DNA of 64,000 nucleotides from Spinacia oleracea (GCF_020520425.1 NC_079487.1:129168385-129232384); one strand, 5' to 3'; positions 34,137-46,392 are shown, counted from the first letter of the stretch. Notes: generated from the letters alone by a model not told the origin. Translations and numbers: made by a program.

Positions 34137-34467
34137 CACAAATTCTTTTTACAATAAATATTGTACACCGGAATAAAATTAAAATCAAAATCAAAATCAA
34201 AATACTTAAAAATTATCCTTATATGTAAAGTTATCTATTTATTAGTGATAAAATATTGCATTTTAATAAAAAAAATATTTCTTCAAATCATTAAACCATT
34301 TAAAAGGTTTATCTATCAGCTTTTTTTTAATAAATATGAAATTTAATCAAAATATAGTAAAAGTTACAAGAAAAAACTAGGTAAAGTTACAAAAAAAATT
34401 GGATAAAAATTATCTTGATGTACGATAAATATTACTCCAATATACAGTGTGCGTGCAAGACTTTTTT
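34137..34467 (+). mobile_element. Mutator-type MITE, copy C
   Basis: Starts CACAAATTC and ends AAGACTTTTTT. The identical 10 bp ATTATACAAA lie on both sides (34127-34136 and 34468-34477). Length 331 bp, no coding capacity. It is located in the distal GH3 promoter. Confidence 0.87.
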
Positions 34468-34548
34468 ATTATACAAAAGCATTTGACTTTAAGCACAAGT
34501 AAAATGAAAGTACGTACATAATTTGACGGGTACGTACCATAAGTCCTT

Positions 34549-34555
34549 TATATAA
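34549..34555 (+). promoter_or_regulatory. TATA box of the GH3 gene
   Basis: TATATAA about 135 bp upstream of the chosen ATG, leaving a leader of about 100 nt. Confidence 0.6.
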
Positions 34556-34684
34556 GCTCCTAAATCTCTCTCATACACATTCCAATTTTCAAACGACAAG
34601 AACTTCCTAATTAAAGCTTCTACTACTCTCTAATAACCTAAGCTGCCTGGAATTTTAGTGCATTTCTTGCTCCACAATTTAAAA

Positions 34685-37600
34685 ATGTCGAGGAGAGAGA
34701 AGGATGAGGCAGCGTTACGGTTCATTGAGGAGGTAACGAGCCGGTGTGACGAGGTGCAAAGGGCGGTTTTGGCTCAGATTTTGAGCCGAAACGCTGAGAC
34801 GGAGTACTTGAAACGACATGGAATGAACGGGTGTGTTGACATGGAGACATTCAAGAACAAAATTCCAGTTGTGACGTACGAAGATATTCACTCTGATATT
34901 CAACGTATTGCTAACGGAGATTTCTCCCCTCTTCTTTGTGCTCAACCTATTACTGAATTTCTTACTAGGTGCGTATTTCTTTTAATTATGTATTCCTCCT
35001 TTTTACTTTTGGTAAGGAGAAGGCTTTATTATGCTAAATTTCTCCGCTGGTCAACCCGACTTGGGCTAGTGGGCAAGCCTCAACCCTTAGCAGTTGGGTC
35101 AGGTAAGAAGGGTAATTAGGTCAAAATCATTTAGATCAAAGTAAAGTAAGCCCAATTTCCATTGATTGCTTAAAGATGGCAAGTGAAGTAAGTCAAAGGC
35201 CAAAATACATAGTCTCAAAGTAAAGTATGTCAAAATCCAAATTACAGAGCATTGAATCATTGATCAAGGAAGGGCGGAGAGGCCCATATCATGTATGTGC
35301 CTCTAAACACATATCTGGGGGCACGGTGGTAATTACACCATAATTTTAAAAACTTTTGAGTATCATATTTTGGAATGAACACTATTTTTGAACTTCTGAG
35401 TATCATTTTTGAGCTTTTAAGTACCCTTTTTGAACTTATAAATATCATTTTTTAACTTTTGTGTACCATTTTTGAGCTTCTGAGTACCACTTTTTAACTT
35501 ATTTTGGTCTGATATTCCGTATGTTTTTGTCAAAACATATACGAAGTATGAGATTGAAATATAGTTCCTCTTGCTTAAGAAGGGTAAGTGAAAGGTCGAA
35601 CTACAAGAATAAAGCCAACTCATACCCTAGAAAAATTTATAAGTGCGCCAAATTCATCAAACATTAATACTATGTGTTCTCCATAACATTTCATGATTAA
35701 ATTATTCCATGTTTATTTGGTTGTTGCATTTTCTTAATACGTTTGCCCAATACATAATTCAACGATTAATATTTTTCATTAACAATAATTATAAAATTTG
35801 ATATTACTCATATTATTTAGTAATTAAAAAAAATTTATTGAAATAATCCAACAAGATTTCACATGAGATATGACTATGTGTTTTCTTAAGTACAAAACAC
35901 GGAAGGTAATCAAAGTGAATTAATTGTGATTATTGCAGCTCGGGAACTTCCGCAGGAGAGAATAAACTGATGCCAACAACTGCTGAGGAGATGGATAGGA
36001 GGCTGCTGTTTTGCATCCTAATCATGCCTATTATTAACCAGTAAGTTCTCCCCCATTAGTCAAAGTAGGACCTACTTAACAAGGTACTTGGTAATCTTGG
36101 TACATTCATTTAAGTGTAAGGATATTATTATTAGAAAAATTTCTAAAAATTAATCAAACATGTTTCCCTTCTTCTAAAATCAGTTCTACTGTCTCTGTCG
36201 CCGAAAATTAGTTTTATTTGGAATCTTGACACTATTCACAATTGAAAAGAATCTTCTAATTTCTTTCTAATACGTACTCTAAAGCATATTTATGTGAGAT
36301 CTTATTTTATTCGTCTTAATTTATAGTTTAACAATATCAAATTTTTATGTTTTTTTAACATATGTATTTGGAGATATTTACGTTTAAATATTGAGTTGAA
36401 ACGAGTTGAAAAGTTAAAACAGAACTAATATTTAAGAACGGAGAGAGTATTTTTAATTAATTCGGGAATAACCCATGCTTTAAGCGTTATACTTCGTATA
36501 TCTTACCTAATGGGCCCAAATAATTTATTTTAATTTGTGTGCACAGATATATGCCAGGCCTAGACAAAGGAAAAGGCCTATACTTCCAATTCATCAGAGC
36601 AGAAAGACAAACTCCAGGGGGGCTAATGGCTCATCCAGTGATCACAAGCTATTACAAAAGTAAACACTTCAAGAACCGACCCTATGACCCTTACTATGTC
36701 TTCACAAGCCCGGACGAGGCCGTACTTTGTACGGACTCTTTTCAGTCCATGTACACTCAAATGTTATGTGGCTTGTACGACCGCCACGTGGTTATCCGTA
36801 TGGGGGCCGTCTTTGCATCCGGCCTCCTCCGGGTCATCCGCTTCCTCCAACTCCACTACGCCGACCTCTGCCACGATATTACCACCGGTACCCTAAACTC
36901 AAAAATCACGGACTCGGGCCTACGGGCCTGCATGGGTAAGATCATGAGGCCCGACCCGAAGCTTGCGGAGTTCGTTAACCTTGCATGTGAGGGTGAGAAT
37001 TGGGAAGGGATTATTAAGAGGATTTGGCCCAATACTAAATACTTAGAGGTGATAGTGACGGGTGTGATGGCACAATATATACCTACATTGGACTATTTTA
37101 GTGGTGGGTTGCCTAAGGTATGTACTATGTACGCTTCCTCGGAATGTTTCATTGGACTCAACTTGAACCCAATGTGTGCTCCCTCGGAGGTTTCTTACAC
37201 TATATTGCCTAACATGGCGTTTTTCGAGTTCATCCCGCTCGGCGACACTTCGGCAACCCGGCTTGTGAACTTGGCTGATGTGAAGGTTGGAAAGGAGTAT
37301 GAGCTTGTAGTCACAACACATTCAGGACTATACAGGTACTCTCTCTGTCTGTTTCAATTTAACCGTCGTATTATGTCTTTTTACGCAATTTTATGCAATA
37401 AGTTATTGTATGATTATCTATTATAGTTTAATTCTTCCTCTATCTTAAAATATTGCTCTATAGAGCAAAATACATTATTTTTTTTATTAATGTTTGGGTG
37501 GAAAATGCATAGGTACCGAGTCGGAGATGTGTTATATGTGACAGGGTTCTACAACTCAACCCCACAATTTAAGTTCATTAGAAGAAAGAACGTGCTACTC

Positions 37601-38080
37601 AGTATCGACTCGGACAAAACGGACGAGTTAGAATTGCAAAATGCCATTCAAAGTGCTTCTGAATTGCTCAAACCCTTCAACACAAGCATTGTTCATTACA
37701 CAAGCGTTGCAGACGCCGAGTCTATTCCAGGCCATTATGTCATCTATTGGGAGCTTTTAACTAAAGATCCCATAAACGGGCCGGGTCATGAGGTATTGGG
37801 TCAGTGCTCCCTAGCCATTGAAGAGGCCCTTAATTCGGTTTATCGAGAATGCCGTGTAACGGACCAATCAATTGGGCCACTTGAGATCCGAATCGTGAAG
37901 AATGGAACATTTGAGGAATTGATGGACTATGCAATATCTAGAGGAGCATCTATCAACCAGTATAAAGTACCTAGTTGTGTTAATGGCAAGCCCATTGTGG
38001 AGTTGCTGGACTCTTGTGTAGTTTCAGTCCATTTTAGCCCTTCTTTGCCACATTGGAGCCCACAACTAGGCTCCGTTTAA
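34685..38080 (+). CDS. GH3: GH3 acyl-acid amido synthetase, probable IAA-amido synthetase group
   Basis: Exons 34685-34968, 35939-36040, 36547-37335 and 37513-38080 join in frame to 580 residues, close to the family length. The enzyme adenylates an acyl acid such as indole-3-acetic acid and conjugates it to an amino acid, lowering active hormone. ATP-binding motifs are present: SSGTSAGE (residues 95-102, beginning at the first intron), YASSEC in exon 3 and YRYRVGD across intron 3. Group II features include [24 protein letters not shown] and the C-terminal [11 protein letters not shown] and HFSPSLPHW. The ATG at 34685 is the first after the TATA box and matches family starts. Intron 1 has a minisatellite and intron 2 a degenerate Stowaway MITE. 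It is convergent with the UGT gene, about 500 bp away. Confidence 0.94.
35345..35500. repeat. Minisatellite in GH3 intron 1
   Basis: About seven imperfect units of roughly 22 bp, typified by TTTTTGAACTTCTGAGTATC, differing at a few positions each. Confidence 0.8.
36189..36447. mobile_element. Degenerate Stowaway-like MITE in GH3 intron 2
   Basis: A CTGTCTCTGTCGCC-like left end and the right end GAACGGAGAGAG, each beside TA, with the right half typical of Stowaway interiors. The ends are well diverged, so it is old. Confidence 0.5.
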
Positions 38081-38576
38081 GCCCATTTCTATTGCGATAA
38101 AGAATGTACACTAGGTTGTAGCTAAAGCTGTCAAATCAAGAGGACAACCAATTATAAATCGGAAATAATCGGATAATCATTTATGTGGGATTATTATGCT
38201 CATACATAATTTATTTAGAGTTTAAGTGAGTTGATTATGGGTTGATGACGTCATGAGAGTATTCGATATATACTAAGGAATAAGTTTTAAAATAGAGGTA
38301 TTTGGTGAATATTTAAAACCCCAAAGAATTATAAGTGAATTTTCTAAAAAAATCAGGGACATCTGATGAAACCGAATAAATAAATGAAATAAAAATGACT
38401 TGATTATGAGGATTATAACATTCACAAATAAGTACACATGTACTTAGTGTAATGCCCCATCCCACAAGCTAGTGAAGATTTATTTATATGACTAAGTAAA
38501 CAACTTGCCACTTAAAGAAGGGCATTTTTCAAAAGCTCGCTCCAAAATTTCTGCAAGAACTTTAAACTGCAGAAGG
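38081..38576. other. Convergent 3' region between GH3 and UGT
   Basis: Holds the 3' ends of both transcripts. No other feature is seen. Confidence 0.45.
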
Positions 38577-40052
38577 TTATTCTGAGTTTGTGGACACTGA
38601 TATTTCATTCGCCTTTAAACGTTGTAATTTTTCAATCAAATCACTTAAATTGTTACGAGACGAACCACCTTCTTCAACCGCATTTCTTGGAGCCTTACTC
38701 AACTCCTTAACCTTCTGCCTCCTTTCCTCGGCCTCGGGTTCTTTACTCATCAGCTCTTTAATCGCCCTTTCTATTTTATCCTTCTCAATCATATCAGTAT
38801 TCGGTACTATACCCCTACTCCACTTCTCAGACCCGACCTCGACCCCCACCTTCAAAACTCCACTAATCAACTTTTCATTGAAGAATTGCTCGGCACCAAG
38901 CGGCCATGTGACCATTGGCACACCTGCTGCTAAACTTTCTACAGTTGAGTTCCATCCACAATGAGTCAGAAATCCGCCTACAGCTGGGTGCTCAAGTATT
39001 TTCACTTGTGGCGCCCAGTCTTTTATTAACACCCCTTTGTCCTGCTCTGTAATTCTTTCTTCAAATCCATCAGGTAACAATTTCTCACCATTCCTTACTA
39101 CCCAGATAAACGGGTGACCAGACATTTCGAGTGCAGTAGCCAGCTCTGAGATTTGAGCAGGGCTGAAACACGACAGAGTGCCAAAACTCACGTATATAAC
39201 TTCTCCTTCTCCCATTTTATCAAGCCATTCAAAACATGAATGTTTTTTGCTGTCATCTCCTTTCTTTTTACCAACCTTGTCGCAGTGTACCGGATAGGGA
39301 CCGATACACCAAGCACGTCGACCCAAGTTGCTGCGGTAGAAGTCAGCATAAGCTCTCTCCAACTCGTAGCAGCTGTTTACAATAACACCGTAGCACTCCC
39401 TATCGGCCTCGTCCATTCTCTCATTGAGAACAGTGAACATGTTTCGGGTCTGAATCCATTCGGGAAGCTGCAAACGGGTCATGTGGATGGTATCAGGGAG
39501 GTCAGGAAGGAAAAAGAGGTCAGTGTCAGATTCAACCTTCTCATGAGGGGCAAACTTGGCAACAACCTCAGCAGCACACAATGCAAAATAACATCTGACA
39601 TGAAAGATGAGCCGTGGAATAGCAAGCTCACGTGCAAGATCAGTAGACCAATGATAATACCTATCGGAAACGATGAAGTCGGGCTTAGCAGCCCGAATGG
39701 CATCCTCCATAGGCTTCTGAAGCATCATAAAGGCCTGGAAAAGCTGGCTTGCTTGCTCAGGGGTGGCATCACTGTAATTTTCCACTCCTTCCGGTAAGCC
39801 GACTTCCCTGAACGGGAAGTCGACGATGTGGAGGTCGATTTTGAAGCCCCAATCATGTATGGATTGTTTGAAGCGGAGGGAGGTGTGGTGGGTGGTGAGG
39901 ATAGTCACATGTACTCCCCGTGATGAGAAGAGTTTAGCAATGTCAACAAGATTGGAAATGTGGCTTGGAACTGTGATTAATGGAATGAAATAGCCTCGTA
40001 AGGGTTGGGTTGCGTTTAAGGTAGGGGTTGTGGTAGGGTTTGAAAGCTCCAT
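38577..40052 (-). CDS. UDP-glycosyltransferase (plant family 1, UGT73-like)
   Basis: One exon, 491 residues. The enzyme transfers sugar from a UDP-sugar to a small metabolite in the cytosol. The PSPG donor box covers residues 346-389, from WAPQVKILEHPAVGGF to GAEQ. It has the HCGWNS core, and its last residue is Gln, which usually goes with UDP-glucose. The N-terminal acceptor half has VDIAKLFSSRGVHVTILTT, a UGT73-type pattern. The usual GHxxP around the catalytic His reads SHISN here (His31 kept), and the usual FFPW-type motif reads RYYHW, so the acceptor pocket may be unusual. The acceptor is unknown; UGT73 enzymes use flavonoids, triterpenes and, in Caryophyllales, betanidin. A TATA box lies 45-55 bp upstream of the ATG. 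Confidence 0.94.
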   Translation of the reverse strand: MELSNPTTTPTLNATQPLRGYFIPLITVPSHISNLVDIAKLFSSRGVHVTILTTHHTSLRFKQSIHDWGFKIDLHIVDFPFREVGLPEGVENYSDATPEQASQLFQAFMMLQKPMEDAIRAAKPDFIVSDRYYHWSTDLARELAIPRLIFHVRCYFALCAAEVVAKFAPHEKVESDTDLFFLPDLPDTIHMTRLQLPEWIQTRNMFTVLNERMDEADRECYGVIVNSCYELERAYADFYRSNLGRRAWCIGPYPVHCDKVGKKKGDDSKKHSCFEWLDKMGEGEVIYVSFGTLSCFSPAQISELATALEMSGHPFIWVVRNGEKLLPDGFEERITEQDKGVLIKDWAPQVKILEHPAVGGFLTHCGWNSTVESLAAGVPMVTWPLGAEQFFNEKLISGVLKVGVEVGSEKWSRGIVPNTDMIEKDKIERAIKELMSKEPEAEERRQKVKELSKAPRNAVEEGGSSRNNLSDLIEKLQRLKANEISVSTNSE

Positions 40053-40096
40053 TATGTGTCGATCTCAGATTGTACGGTGAAAACCAGACAGAATTG

Positions 40097-40106
40097 CTAT
40101 ATATTC
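40097..40106 (-). promoter_or_regulatory. TATA box of the UGT gene
   Basis: GAATATATAG on the minus strand, about 45-55 bp before the ATG. Confidence 0.55.
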
Positions 40107-40440
40107 AGCAAGAAAAGATCACGCGTTGCGCGAGGGAAATTGTGGATTGATGGAGCTCGAGGACCACGAGCTCCGGGTAAACTGAACAAGTCAACAATTC
40201 AAAACAAAGCAATAACTTGAAATTTTAAATTTGTCGTGTTCTGAGCATAACCGAGTTGAAAAACTCTTAACACCCGTTTAATTAAAACGTGTTATGTGAT
40301 AATAACTAAACTCTTAACAATAACCAGCATTTTTTGTGTCTGGCTCGTGTTGTGTTGTCGTACTTATCAATAAACGTGGCCCATTTTAAAGGTTTATCAC
40401 CAGCTGTATTCAATTACTGATTGTTTTTATTAGTAAGGTA
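40107..40440. other. UGT upstream region
   Basis: No gene. Around 40270 an ACCCGTTTAATTAAAACG word begins a simple-sequence tract that resumes beyond the next MITE (40860 on). Confidence 0.4.
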
Positions 40441-40762
40441 CTCCCTCCGTCCCGGAATACTTGACCTGTTTTCCTTATCGGGCCGTCCCTTAATACTTGA
40501 CCTGTTTCTAAAAATGGAAATATTCTAACAATATTATTTCTCATTCCACCCCTATTAACCCACCTACCCCTACTCCATACAAAAAATAATTAAAAATTCA
40601 ACCCCTACTCTCCCCCAACCCCACCTCTTAACACACCTCCCACTAACTACATTAAAACAATACCCCACTATCAACTACTACCTATTAAATTAAATAAGTC
40701 AATTCAAGTCCCTTAAACTCTGTGCCGGTCAAACCGGGTCGAGTATTCCGGGACGGAGGGAG
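40441..40762. mobile_element. Stowaway MITE (family S3)
   Basis: Ends CTCCCTCCGTCCCGGAATAC and the exact inverse GTATTCCGGGACGGAGGGAG with TA on both sides; the match continues through TTGACC(T/C)G. The left arm holds a second partial copy of the end (CCGTCCCTTAATACTTGACC). Length 322 bp. It sits inside an ACCCG(T)TTAATTAAACG tract. Confidence 0.92.
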
Positions 40763-41458
40763 TAAGTTATATCCCCGTCAAAAAAAAAAGTTAAGTTATA
40801 TCAGTTTGTATTGGGAATCTCAATATTAACCCAACCCATTTACTTAAAAATATTAAGTTAACCCGTTTAATTAAACGCACCGTTACTCTTGTCACTAATT
40901 CGTTTTTTTCGTGTTCGATTCATATCGTGTTATTGGGACAGGTAGGATTTTGTCAGTTGGTCTAACTCTAACCCGACCTACTTAATTAAACGTATCATGT
41001 TGAACCATTTAATTTTCAGCATGTGGTTTCACACTAACTGTTCTTTCATGTCCGGTTCATCCGGTTCATATGATATTCCCGTAACCTCACTTGGGCTATA
41101 TTAGTATGTCGGTCAACCTTGTCTCTCCTCAATTCCTAACACAAAATTTCGGTCATGGATAAGTTCGTAAGCTTAAGGCGAGGAAGAGATAAGAAGTTAT
41201 TGCTTATACGGAGTAGTATTCAGGCCCTATTTTTTTGGCTTAATTGCAGTTTCAGAACTTATTTCGCAGTTCAGTTGAGTGGTTCTGTTCAGTTTAATTA
41301 AGTTTCAGTTTAATTCAATTTAATTCAACTTATTATTAAAATATTTATATCATTATAATTATTATTATAATTAAATTATTTATTATTTATATTTATTAAT
41401 ATATATAACTAATTATTTAGTTATTATTTATAAATTATTTATAATTGATTATTTATTA
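40763..41458. other. Simple-sequence spacer
   Basis: Contains TTAATTAAACG and GTTCGGTTCAT words, then from about 41222 an AAGTTCAGTT/TTCAATTTAATTC-rich stretch like that in the Harbinger-like MITEs, continuing after the 1.47-kb element at 42925-43030. Confidence 0.45.
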
Positions 41459-42924
41459 CTCCCTCCATTCCTTTTTGTTGTTCCCCTAAGGAATGTTGGG
41501 TGGTTTTTAAGAAAACTGGAATCTTTGGTTGTATTGGGATGTGAGTAATGATTGGGTGTAAGAATTATGATTAAGTGTAAGAGATTATATGTTTAAAATA
41601 AAGTAAGGAGAGAGAAAATATTTTAAAAATAAGATAAATAGAAGATATTTTATTTATTAATGACAAAAAAAAATCGATTAAATTTGAACCAGAAAAATCA
41701 AAAAATATCCGACCAAAAAACGACCAAAAATTCAACCAAATTCAACAAAAAATATCAACAAAATTCACCCAAAAAAACCCAGAAAAATCAACAAAAAAAC
41801 CCCAGAAAAATCAACCAATTTTATTAGTTACCAATGTTATTATTGTACGTGAATTATATACATCATACATTGAGAATAATCTTGCGTTGAATATGCCAAG
41901 CAATCACGCTATACTTGGTAACTAAATATGGGAGTTTGACTAATTGACAATCTAAATCAATTTACAATCAATTTACACTAATCAGAATATATTCACCATA
42001 TATTATAACAAAATCAACCCAATATTTCGTAAGACATCAACCCCAAGATACGACCAAATTCAACCAAAAAATTCGACCAAAATCAAGACAAAAATTCGAC
42101 CAAATCAACCCAAAAAAATCGAGCAAAATTATACCCAGAAATTCGACCAAATTCGAGATAATTAAACCCAGAAATTCAACCAAAAAAACAGAAAATTAAA
42201 CCTTGAAATTCGAGAAAATTATACCCAAAATCAACCACCAAATTTGTCCAAATTTAACCCAAAAATTCAGCCAAAATAACGACCAAAATCAACCCAAAAT
42301 TTCGACAAAAATCACCCAGAAAATTCGACAAAAAACCACACAAAAATAAATTAATACCTACTTGATCCTTAATATCACTCACGATTTTGAGGATTTTGAG
42401 GTCAAATTCGACTATGAAAACTCTAGATCTAGAGTTTTTATGGTCGAATTTCACATCTAAAGCCATAATACATGCGGCGGAGATTTGCTTGCGGTGGTGG
42501 CGGCGATCTCACTTCTAGATCTAAAGAACAGAGAGTTGTTTTGGAGGAGAGAGAGTGAAAAACGTGAGAGGAGGAGAGAAACGTAGCAAGAAAATGAAGA
42601 GAGAGAGAGAGAGAGTAAGAAAATGAAGAGGTAAGAAAATGAAGAGAGAGAGAGAGAAATCAGATAGGTGAAGTGAATGAGAGAGGAAGAAAGGGACGGG
42701 TAGTGAGGTGGGGTTATGGGGAATAGTTAAATAATTAAATAAGGATGGTGGGGAAAAAGAGGGTGGAAAAAGGGTAGAATCTTAGGGTTTTTTGGTAAAT
42801 AGTGGGGAAGCTTAGGGTAAATTGGTAAAAAAACTATGGCCAAAAATAGTAAAGATTCAGTAGGGGAACAACAAAAAGAAATGCCAAAAAAGGAAATGGG
42901 AACAACAAAAAGGAATGGAGGGAG
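41459..42924. mobile_element. Large (1.47 kb) element with Stowaway ends
   Basis: Ends CTCCCTCCATTCCTTTTTG and the exact inverse, extending through TTGTTCCC, with TA on both sides. At 1,466 bp it is far longer than a MITE but has no transposase frame. The interior has a loose AAATTCGACCAAAATCAACC array (about 41690-42340), a unique GC-richer block (about 42470-42560), a GAGAGAGA tract and a right arm rich in GGTGGG. It looks like a non-autonomous mariner-type element that has grown or taken up foreign DNA. It interrupts an AAGTTCAGTT-rich tract. Confidence 0.75.
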
Positions 42925-45900
42925 TACTTTATTATTTAGTCAAGTTAAGTTAAGTTTAATTCAGTCCAGTTCAATTAAGTTAAGTTCAAGGACATTCAGT
43001 TCAGTTCAGCTCTAAAGGACTGGACCTTGGCATTTTTATTTTTCCCATTCAAACATCAGTAAACATTTTTAATTTTTCCCATTCAAACATCATAGCTGAA
43101 AAGTAAAAATGCATAATATGTCGACTTATTGTGCAATTATTGAGCACTTAATTAAGTTTGTCATTCAAGGGTCGTCATCAATCAATATAATCCGTCAAAA
43201 AAAAAAATATCAATCAATATAATCAGTTAAACACAGCTGAACCTAGTTTAAATATCAGTTTGTATAACAAATGGAAGAGAGACAAGGAAGAAATGCCTAC
43301 AAACAGATTTAAATAAGGTTTCATTCTAAAATGAATCGACAATGGGATCTTTCCTTCATCTTTCTATTGATCTAGATACTCAATACTTACAGCTTTAAGA
43401 AACATCAACAGATAGACCTTGTAATCAGATGATGATGCAAAGCCCAAGTAAAGTTTGAGACGATGGGCCTTGTCTAAATGCAAGCCCAAATATGCGTCAA
43501 TAAGACGATGCAAACAACCCAATAGAACTTTATCAGTTTGTTATTACAAATCTTAAGTGAGATGTTATCATAAAACTATAATTGGGGTTATAAATTGAAA
43601 GCTCTTACTCAATACTCACACTTACACCTAATAAAAACCCTTCTTTAGCCTAGAAAACATTTGTTGAATAGTTTCAGAACCGATTCCAATAGATAGGAAC
43701 CGGTCCAAATAATTCCGAATTAGAATTGTTCTTAACAAGTTTAAATTTCTGGATCCGAAACTGGTCCCAACAATACAGGATCTGATTTCAAACATGACTA
43801 TTGTTTGCCGATTTTGGGTTCGTGAACTGATCCCAAATGTTGATGTGGATGTTCATAATGATCATTAGTCTGATAACTTGATAAGAATTCAATTCCCTAA
43901 TATTCTTCAACATTTTCCTTTGGAAAAGGTTGCATAGTTTGACCTTAATAAGGAAAACCGTCGCCTGTCTACAAAGAGGAGTACTTGTACCACAAAGAGT
44001 GATCTATTATGCAAGAATTGAAATATTACTAGAATATGCGTATAAATCTTAACTACTAAACCGACTTTTAATCTTCCATTATGCACAAAGTTTTGAATTG
44101 TCAATCAAGATTTTATAGTTATAACTTATAAAGTGAGTGCATTGACAAAATGGGTAGTTATCAATAATTTTGCCATTGGGTGTTTTTTTAATAACAAAAT
44201 TTATTCATTGATAAAAGTCACGGGCTCACGACATTAACGAAACAATTTGAATCTAGCAAATGTATAACAATTAAATCAAATAAAAGTTCATTTACTATAA
44301 TAATATAAATAAAAACGTCCTTCAAGCAAAATTATTCTTTACATATCACACATTTTTCTACTCTTTTTCATATTGTTGTATTTTACAACCTTTTTCAACG
44401 ATAGATTATGTATTATTTTGCCTTCTGTGTTATTTCTAATCATCCCAATGTTACCGGTTATTTATTACTACCAAAGACAAACTTGAAGAAAATAGATTCA
44501 CAACTCACAAGTAATGAGAGAGACTAAAGGTTGTGCTCTCTTCACCTCATATGGTCTTAATTTTCTAATTTCTAATATGGTCCGATTCTATCTTCCGCGT
44601 ATAGCCTAAATTTGTCTTCTTTGGTCTTGATTTTTTGTGGGTGCTTTTACTTTTCCTCGTGTGTTTTTTTTTGTGTTGACGTAGTTTGATAATAACTTTT
44701 CTTATTCGTTATGATTTTAACAAGCATAAGTCATAAGATGAAGAGAACATAGCATAACTACAGGCTTATGAATATAATCCTAATTTTTTCTAAGAAGATA
44801 AAAAGAATTACTATTAATTAGAAACAAACTAATGACAAGCAAATCACTGTTGCACACAAAAAATAAAACCATTTGATTGCTTAATTTTCTCTGAAATAAA
44901 AGGAAGAGAACAAATCAGTCACGATTTTAATTATTTTGATCGTTATTCGTTGTTTTATTTGTAAAAGTGAATAATAAAGTCATTTTCTCCAATATATTGT
45001 TGATGTGCAATTTTTGTCTTTTTCTATTAAAACTTGTTGTTCACCCTTCCTGTGTGTTCAAATTATAATCTAGCTTAATTTTGTTGATTGTTCATTAATA
45101 CCGACTACAATTCTTCTAAAAGGCTAAACAAGAAAGACACGGAGTGTGTTAAAGCCACTTGAAAACGACTTTTCTATAAAACCAAAAACTGAAAACTCAC
45201 ATCAGATCTTCCCTTATAGGGATATTATCTCTTTCGGATCAACGGAGTATTATCACACATTTTAAGAGGTAGAATAAATGTAGAAATCTTCCACCCTTAT
45301 CATATAAATTAGATAGTGATATTTTTCTACCAAAAATATTCTGGTCATAAAGAAGATAATGATGAAGGGAACCACAAACCTTATCATTGCCAATTTGCCA
45401 TCTCTTATATAGCAACCGATTCCTTTGATGTCTTTATTCACCTACAATAAACCAATCTCATTACTGTTTTGTTTTAAACAACTTTGATAGAGAAACTAAT
45501 AATCAACATCAAACAATTAAACTGTTTAAACCATGCCAATATTAGTCACCAACAGAAATGCTCTCTCATAGTCTCATGCAATGTAATGTTATGTTTATCA
45601 TCATCAAAACACGATCCAGGAATCGAACAGAACAATATTTTACGGGTTTGAAACCCGGATGAATGGGGTTTTAAAAGAAAAACTGACTAAACAAACAACC
45701 TAAACAAACTAAAGCAAAAATCAAGGTACTAAATTAAAGTGTCTTAAATTATTATAAGTCCACTTCATACAAGATTGGAGCGAGTCGCCGATCTTGCAGG
45801 TATAAAGATCATAAATAGATCTAGTATTAGACAAAAATATGTATCAATCAAGAAATAAATGAATCTCAATCTTACACCATTCAAAAAGCCCCAGTTTATC

Positions 45901-46385
45901 AACTTATCACTCTGGAGTCCCTGTTTTCCTCTTTGAGTGAGTGGTGTTGCGCAAAGATAGTTTTCCAGCGGTGTGTAAAAATAACATCTGGTATTGTTTT
46001 GTCATGTGAGAAAAATTAAAGGGATGTGGTAACAGAAAAGGACAGAATTACTGCGAATATCGACTCGTTTCAAGTTATTTCCAAAGGAAGAGAGTGATAT
46101 TCATGGGGTCACGGCCCTTGCCAACCACTACTGATTCAACCCCTAATACATGTGATTAGATCTCAACCACGTACACTGAACACATTCGTCTGTCGACATG
46201 CGTATACCGATAAACCACCGCGATGGAATTCCCCACCAAAAAGTCGGGAAAAGAGAGAGACAAACGAAGAAGGATGTACACATGGTCGACAATGAAAACA
46301 TGTACCAGAGGCAGGTAAAAGTTGGAATAGTCCACTGATTACTGATTAGTGCATATGGTCCTTAGCCCTTAGGGAATGTTGTCCT
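42925..46385. other. 3.4-kb spacer without a recognised gene
   Basis: AT-rich. Diverged GGAACCGGTCC/GGATCCGAAAC words occur at about 43670-43830. Frames such as 43907-44104 have no protein-like features. No element ends were recognised. Confidence 0.45.
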
Positions 46386-46392
46386 TATAAAG
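46386..46392 (+). promoter_or_regulatory. TATA box of the upstream (duplicated) transporter first exon
   Basis: TATAAAG within CCTTATAAAGAAG, 59 bp before the ATG of the upstream first exon. The same motif lies 59 bp before the downstream one. Confidence 0.65.

Noticed and set aside
34658-34684. GTG upstream of the GH3 ATG as a start
   Set aside because: Plants start at ATG; the ATG at 34685 is the first in the leader and fits the family.
42254-42466. 70-codon frame in the large Stowaway-ended element
   Set aside because: Derived from the AAATTCGACC repeat array; no transposase signature.
44640-46380. Possible genes in the 44.6-46.4 kb spacer
   Set aside because: No frame with protein-like composition, no splice-consistent exons and no RNA-gene motifs could be supported.
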